A stretch of 64,000 nucleotides of DNA from an uncultured bacterium (GTDB lineage: Bacteria; Cyanobacteriota; Vampirovibrionia; Gastranaerophilales; Gastranaerophilaceae), in assembly GCA_900551965.1 (NCBI GenBank), contig URYF01000002.1, forward strand, positions 1 through 64,000, given 5' to 3'. The notes under the pieces were generated by a model. That model was not told the origin of the DNA, did not search any database, and saw only the letters and a list, made by a program, of their open reading frames with translations. A program made the position numbers and the translations under genes. Below are positions 51,392 through 58,510 of this stretch, piece by piece. Every line of letters begins with the position of its first letter. Positions within the stretch are counted from its first letter, which is position 1.

Positions 51392-52639
51392 ATGATTAAT
51401 TCAACAATACAAAACTCAATACTTAACTCTCTATACGGGAAAACTAACGCAAACCTGTATATGAGTTATGCTAAAAATTCGACCACAAACCCTTATGTTA
51501 ACAATTCGTTAAAAAAACAACCAGTCGAAGACAAATTTATAGAAAACCGAACTGATTTAGATACAAAAAGAAATCGTGAAAAAATAGCAATCGCAGCTAT
51601 GGTTCCGGCACTTATTGCCCTTAGTGTATTCGCGATAAAACCAACTTCAGCAAAACCTTTCACAAACATCGCAGAACACATCGACTTTATAAATGCGGAT
51701 ACACTTAAAGATGCAATAACATTTGCAAAAAGGAACTGGGGAATTGATATAAAAGAGATTAATAACCTTGACGTCGCAAACTGGGTAAATCTCAGCCTTA
51801 CAAAATTATCAAATGTTTTGAAAGGTAAATTCACCCCGCCGGCGACAATACATTATCGAGATATACCAAAAGCACCTAAAGACGAACTTACATTAGCTGA
51901 AATTGTATGTTCATCCAGGGAAATGACCCTTAATAAAAATTTTTTCGAAAATATCGATTCTGATATAAGTAAAACTTTCAAAATGATGACAGAACTGAGT
52001 TATATTATAAAAGGCTGGCAAAGCGACGAAACTTTCAAACTTATGGACTTTTATTCTAAAAAATATCCGGAGCTGACTGACTTATTGAAAAAATTCATAA
52101 AAGATAAAAATGAACTCAAGTTCTGTGAAAAGATGGATCTAAGAAACGCTCTGGACGATATGGTTGACAGAATAAAAAACGTCTATAATGTTCCTAAAGA
52201 TATTCAAACTCAAATATTTCAAGACAAATCTAATGTTGGCACAAGTATGCTGCCACACAATTTAAAAATGTTTAAAATTATTGAAAGTTTAATCGGCTCA
52301 AAATACATGCAGGAAAACTTCATAACCGAATTAAACTCCGGCGGTAATGCAATATTTCATGAAATCGGACATCTTCAGCATTATTATAATTTTGCAACAC
52401 CAAAAGGCTATTCTAACCTGCGCCGCCCAACCGATGGCGAATCTCCCACCATTTTAGTTAAGGAGTTTTTAGAAAATAACGAATATCAAAAAATAGCCGG
52501 CAAAGTAAGCGATTATGCAAAAACAGCTCCGGGTGAATTTGTTGCAGAAGTATATGCCAAATTAATTGATAACATAAAAATGCCAAAAGATGTTATGGAT
52601 TTATACAAAAAATATAACGGAGTAATTCCGCAAATCTAG
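51392..52639 (+). CDS. HExxH zinc metallopeptidase-like protein
   Basis: The protein has 415 residues. A polar N-terminus (1-65) precedes a hydrophobic segment at about 66-82. The zinc motif H-E-I-G-H lies at 323-327 (I-F-H-E-I-G-H-L-Q-H-Y), and G-E-F-V-A-E-V-Y-A about 65 residues later could supply the third ligand, as in gluzincin-type toxin-like peptidases. The rest is helical and family assignment is not possible by eye. The catalytic glutamate is present, so it is probably active. A lone gene between the Spy-like operon and a convergent Cys-rich gene; its stop overlaps that gene by four bases. Confidence 0.65.
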   Translation: MINSTIQNSILNSLYGKTNANLYMSYAKNSTTNPYVNNSLKKQPVEDKFIENRTDLDTKRNREKIAIAAMVPALIALSVFAIKPTSAKPFTNIAEHIDFINADTLKDAITFAKRNWGIDIKEINNLDVANWVNLSLTKLSNVLKGKFTPPATIHYRDIPKAPKDELTLAEIVCSSREMTLNKNFFENIDSDISKTFKMMTELSYIIKGWQSDETFKLMDFYSKKYPELTDLLKKFIKDKNELKFCEKMDLRNALDDMVDRIKNVYNVPKDIQTQIFQDKSNVGTSMLPHNLKMFKIIESLIGSKYMQENFITELNSGGNAIFHEIGHLQHYYNFATPKGYSNLRRPTDGESPTILVKEFLENNEYQKIAGKVSDYAKTAPGEFVAEVYAKLIDNIKMPKDVMDLYKKYNGVIPQI

Positions 52640-52962
52640 TTATCCATTTGATTTTTGCGAGCTTCTTCATCTTTTATAAACTGACAAAGCTCTTCAAGGC
52701 GCTTATCTTCCATTGCATCAATAAGACTCTGGATATCAGTAAACTTGCCAAGAGCAAAGCCGGTTTCTGCAATCAATACACAGTCGTTACACAAGCGATA
52801 ATCCCCGTACTGAATAGAACCTGCAAGGCATTTATTTTTACCGCAGCAATCACAGTCAAAAAAATCATTGGCTATATCAGGATTTTCTTCCAGATCATCA
52901 ATAACCATCTGCGCAGCAACCTGCTGCATTTCTGTAATAATTTCTTCGTTTGTTTTTTTCAT
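52636..52962 (-). CDS. small cysteine-rich, probable metal-binding protein
   Basis: The protein has 108 residues. C-D-C-C-G-K-N-K-C and later C-N-D-C form a probable zinc ribbon at about 38-66. The flanks are acidic and helical, and there is no signal peptide. No family is recognised. It starts 11 bases after pdxJ on the same strand, last in the murT-pdxJ group. Confidence 0.6.
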   Translation of the reverse strand: MKKTNEEIITEMQQVAAQMVIDDLEENPDIANDFFDCDCCGKNKCLAGSIQYGDYRLCNDCVLIAETGFALGKFTDIQSLIDAMEDKRLEELCQFIKDEEARKNQMDN

Positions 52963-52973
52963 ACTCTGACACC

Positions 52974-53684
52974 TTACTTAACCAGATTAGCCATATCTTT
53001 TACCGCCTGAGCAAGCCCCGTAAATACAGCACGTGAAACAATACTGTGCCCGATATTTAACTCATGCAAATCCTGAATTTGGCGCATTCTATGAACATTT
53101 TGATAATTCAAACCATGTCCGGCATTGACTTTTAGCCCCAAAGCATGAGCCAATCTTGAAGCTTCACGAAGTTTTTCAAACTCCTCCTGTTCATCAGGTG
53201 TGCCGTAAGCTATTGAATACTGACCTGTATGAAGTTCAACAAATTGCGCACCGGTTTTAGCAGCCGCACGAATTTGCTCATGTGACGGATCAATAAATAA
53301 GCTTACCTGTATTCCGGCATCAGTTAACGGAGCTATAAACTTAATCATCTTGTTCAACCTGCTAACAACGTCCAGCCCGCCTTCTGTTGTGACTTCTTGA
53401 CGCTTTTCCGGCACAAGACATACAGAATAAGGTTTTATATCAAGCGCAATCTTTTGCATCTCATCGGTTACTGCCATTTCAAGATTAAGCCTTGTTTTAA
53501 GAGTTTTAATAAGTGTTCTTACATCTTTATCTTTGATATGTCTTCTATCTTCTCTTAAATGAGTTGTAATAGAAGCTGCACCATTAGCTTCACAAATCTC
53601 AGCCGCAAGAATCGGGTCCGGCTCAAATCCGCCTCTGGCATTTCTCAACGTAGCAATATGATCTATATTCACTCCTAAAAGCAT
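52974..53684 (-). CDS. pdxJ: pyridoxine 5'-phosphate synthase
   Basis: The protein has 236 residues, a usual length. The N-terminus (L-G-V-N-I-D-H-I-A-T-L-R-N-A-R-G), T-T-H-L-R-E-D-R-R-H and G-H-G-L-N-Y-Q-N-V are the signature blocks of PdxJ. It condenses 1-deoxyxylulose-5-phosphate and 3-amino-2-oxopropyl phosphate into pyridoxine phosphate. It lies 12 bases after murT. Deoxyxylulose phosphate is also the MEP-pathway precursor used by IspH, encoded earlier. Confidence 0.95.
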   Translation of the reverse strand: MLLGVNIDHIATLRNARGGFEPDPILAAEICEANGAASITTHLREDRRHIKDKDVRTLIKTLKTRLNLEMAVTDEMQKIALDIKPYSVCLVPEKRQEVTTEGGLDVVSRLNKMIKFIAPLTDAGIQVSLFIDPSHEQIRAAAKTGAQFVELHTGQYSIAYGTPDEQEEFEKLREASRLAHALGLKVNAGHGLNYQNVHRMRQIQDLHELNIGHSIVSRAVFTGLAQAVKDMANLVK

Positions 53685-53696
53685 ATCTTATCCTTT

Positions 53697-55037
53697 CTAA
53701 AATTTCATTTTACTCAGTTTTAATAAAGCAGTATAAGAAGGAAGGATCGTAATCCTTTCTTTATTATCCTCTATATTGGCAACAATTTCAACTGCTGTTT
53801 TAAGATTTTCTTCAACAATAATTCTATCTTGCGCAATACCGGCATATTTAAGCCTTAATGCCATATCTTTTGCCCTGATTCCTGAAGTTACAATAGTTTT
53901 TTTTGCACCTTTTAACCGTTCAAAATCAGTATCCCAAAGCCAGGAGATATCTCTGCCATCTGCGTAATTATCATTTATTGCAATAACAATATTGGAATCA
54001 AGATCCACTGTTTTCAAGACTTCACTGGCACCTGTAGGGTTTTTAATAAGCTGAATTAAAGTATCATGTCCTTTTATAACACGCCTTTCAGCACGTCCAA
54101 AAATAGAATTGTATGATGAAACAGCATCTTTAATAACTTCATAATCAACACCGAAAGCAAGAGCAGCGGCTACAGCCCCAAGCGCGTTGTATGCGTTATA
54201 AAGCCCGACAAGGTTCACCCTGAAGCTATATGTCATATCTTTATAGCAAACTTCTAAATCTGAATAATCTGCAAAAATCTTAACCCTGGCTTTAAAATCC
54301 GGATTAGGACGGTTATATCCGCAATTTTCACAGTAATAATGACCTTCTTGTGCGAAAAATTGTTTTGAATATTTTAAAGGGCTCCCGCAAATACAATTAA
54401 AAACTTCTGTAGGTGCATTAGAAGATGAATTGTGAATATCTGAACAAAATTCAACATCTTCAAACCCGTAATACAAAGCCTTTGAATCCTTACCAAATGT
54501 TGTAACAAGAGGATCATCTGCGTTCAAAATCAAAGTAAGATCTTTATTTTTGTCTATCGCATTTTGGATAAAGCTTGCAGTAGTAGAAAGTTCACCATAT
54601 CTGTCAAGTTGATCTCTAAAAAGGTTTGTCACAAGCAGAAAATCCGCATTAAAATAATCATAAAGCTTTGTCAAATAAGCCTCATCAGATTCTATAACAG
54701 CATAATCAAACTTTCTAAAAGGTAAAATATTCAGTGCAAAAACATTAGCAACACCGGTCAGCATATTTGCACCTTTAACGTTATGAATAACCTTATTTTT
54801 ATCAGCTTCCAAAATATGAGCCAAAAGCCCTGATGTCGTAGTTTTACCGTTAGTTCCGGTAATCGTTGCGGCATGTCCTGAGGCTACATATTTTCGACAA
54901 TACTTTAAAAAATCAGGACAAATTTTCAAGGTCATCATTCCTACAAAAGAAGTCCCTGAGGATTTGTTTAGCAGTCTTATTGCCAGATAAATAAGCCTTG
55001 CACATATTAAAGCTGTATAAAATCGGATTATATTCAT
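53697..55037 (-). CDS. murT: lipid II isoglutaminyl synthase subunit MurT
   Basis: The protein has 446 residues. A Mur-ligase P-loop (I-T-G-T-N-G-K-T-T-T-S-G) is at about 60-71. It carries a four-cysteine zinc ribbon (C-I-C-G ... C-E-N-C-G-Y-N-R-P) at about 205-240 and ends with the MurT-type C-terminal domain (D-N-Y-A-D-G-R-D-I-S-W-L-W). With GatD it amidates the glutamate of lipid II. Here the usual neighbour gatD is missing from the window; upstream is a divergent gene and downstream is pdxJ. Its activity may require a distant GatD. Confidence 0.88.
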   Translation of the reverse strand: MNIIRFYTALICARLIYLAIRLLNKSSGTSFVGMMTLKICPDFLKYCRKYVASGHAATITGTNGKTTTSGLLAHILEADKNKVIHNVKGANMLTGVANVFALNILPFRKFDYAVIESDEAYLTKLYDYFNADFLLVTNLFRDQLDRYGELSTTASFIQNAIDKNKDLTLILNADDPLVTTFGKDSKALYYGFEDVEFCSDIHNSSSNAPTEVFNCICGSPLKYSKQFFAQEGHYYCENCGYNRPNPDFKARVKIFADYSDLEVCYKDMTYSFRVNLVGLYNAYNALGAVAAALAFGVDYEVIKDAVSSYNSIFGRAERRVIKGHDTLIQLIKNPTGASEVLKTVDLDSNIVIAINDNYADGRDISWLWDTDFERLKGAKKTIVTSGIRAKDMALRLKYAGIAQDRIIVEENLKTAVEIVANIEDNKERITILPSYTALLKLSKMKF

Positions 55038-55123
55038 AAAATAGTCCTTTAGACGTATTCAAAAAACTCTTCTAATAATATATTATATTTCTAATATAAT
55101 ACAAAAGTAAGAAAAGTTGAAAG

Positions 55124-55477
55124 ATGTTGACTCTATTTTTTACAATAATATTTATTGCAGAATTAATCGTTGCAGGCTGGATAATATCAGGCATAATCAA
55201 ACTTGATAAAATTGTACTTTCCAAAAATCAAGAAGTATTAAATTTTCAGCCGATACTAAAAGATCAATTACAGAAAACTAAATCTATAATTGATATAGCC
55301 GGGCTAAGCCTTGATTATTTTGTTACATTCATTGCTGAACAAAAAGAAAACTGCGTAATATTAATAAAGAAAAATATTATTGCATCAATACTGTTTTTAA
55401 TATTAAAAATCCCCGGAAAGCAGATTTTTACAATTGTTGATTTGATTTTTGCTGTAAAAAAAATCTTTCAGGGATAA
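55124..55477 (+). CDS. small membrane-associated protein, unknown
   Basis: The protein has 117 residues. An N-terminal hydrophobic segment (about 2-25, F-F-T-I-I-F-I-A-E-L-I-V-A-G-W-I-I) anchors it; the middle is helical and a second hydrophobic stretch lies at about 80-95. No family is recognised. It is divergent from murT by 86 bases and is followed by repeat-rich DNA. A TATAAT lies about 30 bases before the ATG and GAAAG serves as ribosome site. Confidence 0.5.
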   Translation: MLTLFFTIIFIAELIVAGWIISGIIKLDKIVLSKNQEVLNFQPILKDQLQKTKSIIDIAGLSLDYFVTFIAEQKENCVILIKKNIIASILFLILKIPGKQIFTIVDLIFAVKKIFQG

Positions 55478-55489
55478 ATCTATAAACCT

Positions 55490-55717
55490 AACCTTTCTGT
55501 CATCGCCAAAGCCCTCGCAGAACGAAGTACTATGCCACCAATTGCCTTAGGTTTTGAATTAGGGTTTTTCTTCATCGGTCACCCTGAACTCGTTTCAGGG
55601 TCTGATTTAGATTTCGAAACAAGTTCGGAATGACATACTTTGATCTCTTTCTCTTTCGACATTTGGGAGAAAGCTGGTGTGAGGGGCGGCTCGGACAGAA
55701 CACCTCGTAATGGCATA
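55490..55717. repeat. repeat-rich noncoding region
   Basis: Contains a CCCTGAA ... TTCAGGG hairpin (55582-55600), an imperfect palindrome TTCGAAACAAGTTCGGAA (55612-55629) and a GC-rich segment near 55670-55700. The short ORF on its minus strand would read L-F-R-N-L-N-Q-T-L-K-R-V-Q-G-D, a sequence that recurs as spurious ORFs when such repeats are translated. No gene is credible here. Confidence 0.65.
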
Positions 55718-55719
55718 TC

Positions 55720-55758
55720 AATAATAAAAGCCCTTCATTAAGAAGGGCTTTTATTATT
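55720..55758 (-). terminator. bidirectional intrinsic terminator
   Basis: A 17-base-pair stem (55720-55736 with 55742-55758) and a five-base loop, with T runs on both sides. It ends the pseudopilin gene on the minus strand and can stop transcripts from the plus side. Confidence 0.9.
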
Positions 55759-55771
55759 TTCAAATTATAAA

Positions 55772-57028
55772 TTAACCTTTTTCAATAGTCCATTTTATCC
55801 CGCCAAACTCGATCTGGTGCGAACCATTTGTAAACGTTACAGAAGCATGGTCTGAGGTTTTACCAGTAGTAAGATGATCATAACGACAATCAGCATGGCT
55901 CAACCCTATGAGTGAAGCTTGTAATGAAGACATATCCCTTATGGAATAAAAATAAGTCCCATTATTTGAGTTTATAGCACTCCCTAAAGTAGCAGAAGAC
56001 ATAGTACCGCCTTTTTTTCCATCACACCACAAAACAGTAGGAGGTGGATTTGTCGGCAATGTAACCGGAGCTCCTGTAACTTTTGATTTAACAGAGGTTC
56101 CTGAACCTTTAATATTCGGATTTTGTGGACAACTATCCTGTTTCCAATCTGTCCAGTCACAATCATCTTGACTTGTAGTAGGATAATAGTTAAGGTGAAT
56201 CAGCAGATCATTAGTAGCACAAGCAGTAGATATCGGCTTGAATTCCGGATTATTACAACATTCATCTTTAATTTTTCCGGATAAAGATCCCTTATTATTG
56301 TAATATATACAGCATTCTTTGCCATAATCTCCAACTTCACATGGATTTTCCGGATCCGGTGTAATATTTGGTTTATCTTCGGTTACAACATTTTCAACAG
56401 ATTCTTGATTCCAACTACCGGGAGTCTTTATTTTTGTACTGGTACTAACCAAAGCTATCATTCCAGGGTCCAATACAATATAATCCCTGCCTTTTACATT
56501 AGGACCCTTTGGTCCATTTATATCTATAACTCCATGAGCAGGGTTTTGACCCATCTGTGGAACTAAACAAATACTTGTTCCGTTCTTTAATTTTGCACAA
56601 GCACCTACCAACTCTCGACTAATGTCAAAATCCTTTTTAGATTTTGTAGCTTCATCATATTCATAATATTCAGAACCAAAACACTCGTTTTGTATTTTAG
56701 TTTTATTTGCACCGGAATACGCTCCATAATATTTGGAAACCTTAAAGTATTTCTTAAAGAATTTACCTACAGTTTCGTCATAGTCCGGAGCTGCGTCTAA
56801 AGTGTACATCATTGTTTCAGAAAAATCTGATTTATTTTCATTTACAACAAGGACATCCAAAGCTTGCTGTATAGATGAAACTTGCCTCTTTAACTTTTGA
56901 GTCAAAACCTCTTCATTAAAATGGGTAACAACTGCCGGCAATACCAAAGCTGCAATAACCCCGACTACAGCAGTAGCCAAAAGAACCTCTGTTAGTGTAA
57001 ATCCCTTTTTACGTAATAGAGAATCCAT
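55772..57028 (-). CDS. prepilin-like protein with N-terminal methylation motif
   Basis: About 418 residues from the ATG at 57028 (GGGGATT upstream); a GTG 12 codons earlier is possible. The N-terminus M-D-S-L-L-R-K-K-G-F-T-L-T-E-V-L-L-A is a type III signal: prepilin peptidase cuts before F, followed by a 20-residue hydrophobic helix. The large remainder is beta-rich, with several Cys pairs in the last half (C-E-V-G-D-Y-G-K-E-C-C, then D-E-C-C). It may be a minor pseudopilin of a type II secretion or type IV pilus system; it is much larger than major pilins (about 150). No assembly gene is near. Confidence 0.8.
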   Translation of the reverse strand: MDSLLRKKGFTLTEVLLATAVVGVIAALVLPAVVTHFNEEVLTQKLKRQVSSIQQALDVLVVNENKSDFSETMMYTLDAAPDYDETVGKFFKKYFKVSKYYGAYSGANKTKIQNECFGSEYYEYDEATKSKKDFDISRELVGACAKLKNGTSICLVPQMGQNPAHGVIDINGPKGPNVKGRDYIVLDPGMIALVSTSTKIKTPGSWNQESVENVVTEDKPNITPDPENPCEVGDYGKECCIYYNNKGSLSGKIKDECCNNPEFKPISTACATNDLLIHLNYYPTTSQDDCDWTDWKQDSCPQNPNIKGSGTSVKSKVTGAPVTLPTNPPPTVLWCDGKKGGTMSSATLGSAINSNNGTYFYSIRDMSSLQASLIGLSHADCRYDHLTTGKTSDHASVTFTNGSHQIEFGGIKWTIEKG

Positions 57029-57186
57029 ACAATCCCCAGCCTTGCAGATATTTTTTATTTCCACGCGCTATAACTCCTTATATCCTCTTAATCAATACTA
57101 TAATAATATTATAACGTATCTGCCTGAATTTTGCAATAAAATTCCATATCAGATATCAATCTATAGTACAAAATAACAAATTGATA

Positions 57187-57215
57187 TTGAAATCCGAGAA
57201 AAAATATGTTACAAT
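57187..57215 (+). promoter_or_regulatory. promoter of the 57249 gene
   Basis: TTGAAA (57187-57192) and TACAAT (57210-57215) with exact 17-base spacing. A short leader with AAGAAGAGG follows. Confidence 0.65.
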
Positions 57216-57248
57216 TATGAAGAAATTTGAAAGAAGAGGTTTACAACT

Positions 57249-57578
57249 ATGAGCAAAAACAAAGCATTTATGTTTTCAATGGGCGTAATAGCAGGTGTTG
57301 TCGGCGGTATCGTTGCTGGTGTACTTTTTGCCCCAAAACCGGGTGAAGAATCAAGAAAAGAGCTTAAAGATACAGTTTGCGACATCTATGACAAACACGC
57401 TCCACAAATTGCCGATGCTAAAAAACAGGCAATGGAATCCATTGATCTTATGAAATACAAATTAGAAAGACAATTCCGCAAATTAAATAATTCGGTTAAA
57501 TCTAAAAAAATGCAAAAAGCTAAAGAATTAGAAGACTCCGAAAACGGAAATGAAAACGAAAACGAATTTGATTATTAA
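57249..57578 (+). CDS. YtxH-domain small protein
   Basis: The protein has 109 residues. The N-terminus holds one hydrophobic Gly-rich segment (M-G-V-I-A-G-V-V-G-G-I-V-A-G-V-L-F-A-P-K-P-G-E-E, split here) typical of YtxH proteins, followed by a lysine-rich helix and an acidic tail. YtxH proteins are membrane-attached stress-associated proteins of unclear function. A similar protein is at 58056 with a DUF948-type gene between, so three small genes form a group. Confidence 0.75.
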   Translation: MSKNKAFMFSMGVIAGVVGGIVAGVLFAPKPGEESRKELKDTVCDIYDKHAPQIADAKKQAMESIDLMKYKLERQFRKLNNSVKSKKMQKAKELEDSENGNENENEFDY

Positions 57579-57617
57579 TTAATCAACGATTTACTTACTA
57601 ACTAAAAGGAATAACAA

Positions 57618-57983
57618 ATGAGTATTGAATTATCACAAATAGTATTAAATAACGGTCTTACATTTTTAGCAATAGTTACCGCAATTGTTTTGGGTACGGT
57701 AGGATATTTCCTGGTAAAATTATTGATGGATTTATCTGTTTTAGCTAAAAATGTTAATGAAACATCTTTAATTCTTAATACAGAGTTAAAACCAACTTTA
57801 AAAGAACTAAATGACACAATGAAATCTATCAATTCTATTATCCAAAGCACTGATGAAGGTGTTGGCAATGTTAAAACCAGCCTTGAAAATGCTATTACCA
57901 AAACAAAAGCATTCTCAGAAAGCCTTCTTGGCGGTTTTATAAAAGGATTTATGACAGTTTTTTCATTAATTAAAAGAAAATAG
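57618..57983 (+). CDS. DUF948-like membrane protein
   Basis: The protein has 121 residues. An N-terminal hydrophobic helix (about 12-35) is followed by a helix with heptad-like spacing (L-N-D-T-M-K-S-I-N-S-I-I) and a Lys-rich end. This shape is like DUF948 proteins, which often neighbour YtxH genes. Function is unknown. AAAGGAAT precedes the ATG; a TAG stop then leads to a palindrome. Confidence 0.6.
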   Translation: MSIELSQIVLNNGLTFLAIVTAIVLGTVGYFLVKLLMDLSVLAKNVNETSLILNTELKPTLKELNDTMKSINSIIQSTDEGVGNVKTSLENAITKTKAFSESLLGGFIKGFMTVFSLIKRK

Positions 57984-57994
57984 AACTTTCAGGC

Positions 57995-58012
57995 AATGTA
58001 ATATATTACATT
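57995..58012. promoter_or_regulatory. 18-base perfect palindrome, operator-like
   Basis: AATGTAATATATTACATT equals its own reverse complement. It occupies the -35 region of a likely promoter (-10 TATAAT at 58019-58024) for the YtxH gene at 58056, which fits a dimeric repressor or activator site. It has no T run and is not a terminator. Confidence 0.45.
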
Positions 58013-58055
58013 CCTAATTATAATTATACAAGACAATTTTAAAAGGAGAAATAAT

Positions 58056-58370
58056 ATGTCAGTATCAAGATTTATAGCAGGTTTCGTTGTTGGCGGTGCG
58101 ATTGGCGCTATTGCAGGAATTTTGCTTGCACCAAAATCAGGGGAAGAAACCAGAAAATTATTAGCAGATTCAGCTCAAGACATGGCAAGAAGAGCTGACG
58201 AAACAGCTAAGCAAATTCAGGTAAAAGCTGATGATGCAGTTTCAGACCTTCAGAAAAAAGGGGAAGAAATTAAAGAAAAATTACAAGACCTTATCAGCAA
58301 ACAAAAAGAAGCTAAATCAGCTAAAACTGAAGAGGCTAGCGAAGAAGAAGATAAAGAAACTGAAGAATAA
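58056..58370 (+). CDS. YtxH-domain small protein
   Basis: The protein has 104 residues. The N-terminal membrane segment has the pattern F-V-V-G-G-A-I-G-A-I-A-G-I-L-L-A-P-K-S-G-E-E-T (about 8-30), closely like the protein at 57249. The rest is an amphipathic charged helix ending in a Glu/Ala tail. The role is unclear, possibly membrane-linked stress protection. AAAAGGAGA precedes the ATG and a terminator follows. Confidence 0.75.
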   Translation: MSVSRFIAGFVVGGAIGAIAGILLAPKSGEETRKLLADSAQDMARRADETAKQIQVKADDAVSDLQKKGEEIKEKLQDLISKQKEAKSAKTEEASEEEDKETEE

Positions 58371-58397
58371 TTTATCTTGCAAAAATTGTATCTAAGG

Positions 58398-58423
58398 AGA
58401 GGCCGCGAATGCGGTCTCTTTTT
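58398..58423 (+). terminator. intrinsic terminator after the YtxH gene
   Basis: A nine-base-pair stem (58398-58406 with 58411-58419) with a GAAT loop and a T run, 27 bases after the stop. Confidence 0.85.
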
Positions 58424-58510
58424 ATATACATGCCAAATGCCTACTTGAAAAATTTTTAATAAGTCGTAAAATTGATATATAAATTGAATATAAAATAGGA
58501 TTATTATTAC

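Noticed and set aside
55572..55763. A 63-codon minus-strand ORF in the repeat region
   Set aside because: It is a translation of dispersed repeats with no ribosome site; similar spurious ORFs arise wherever such repeats occur.
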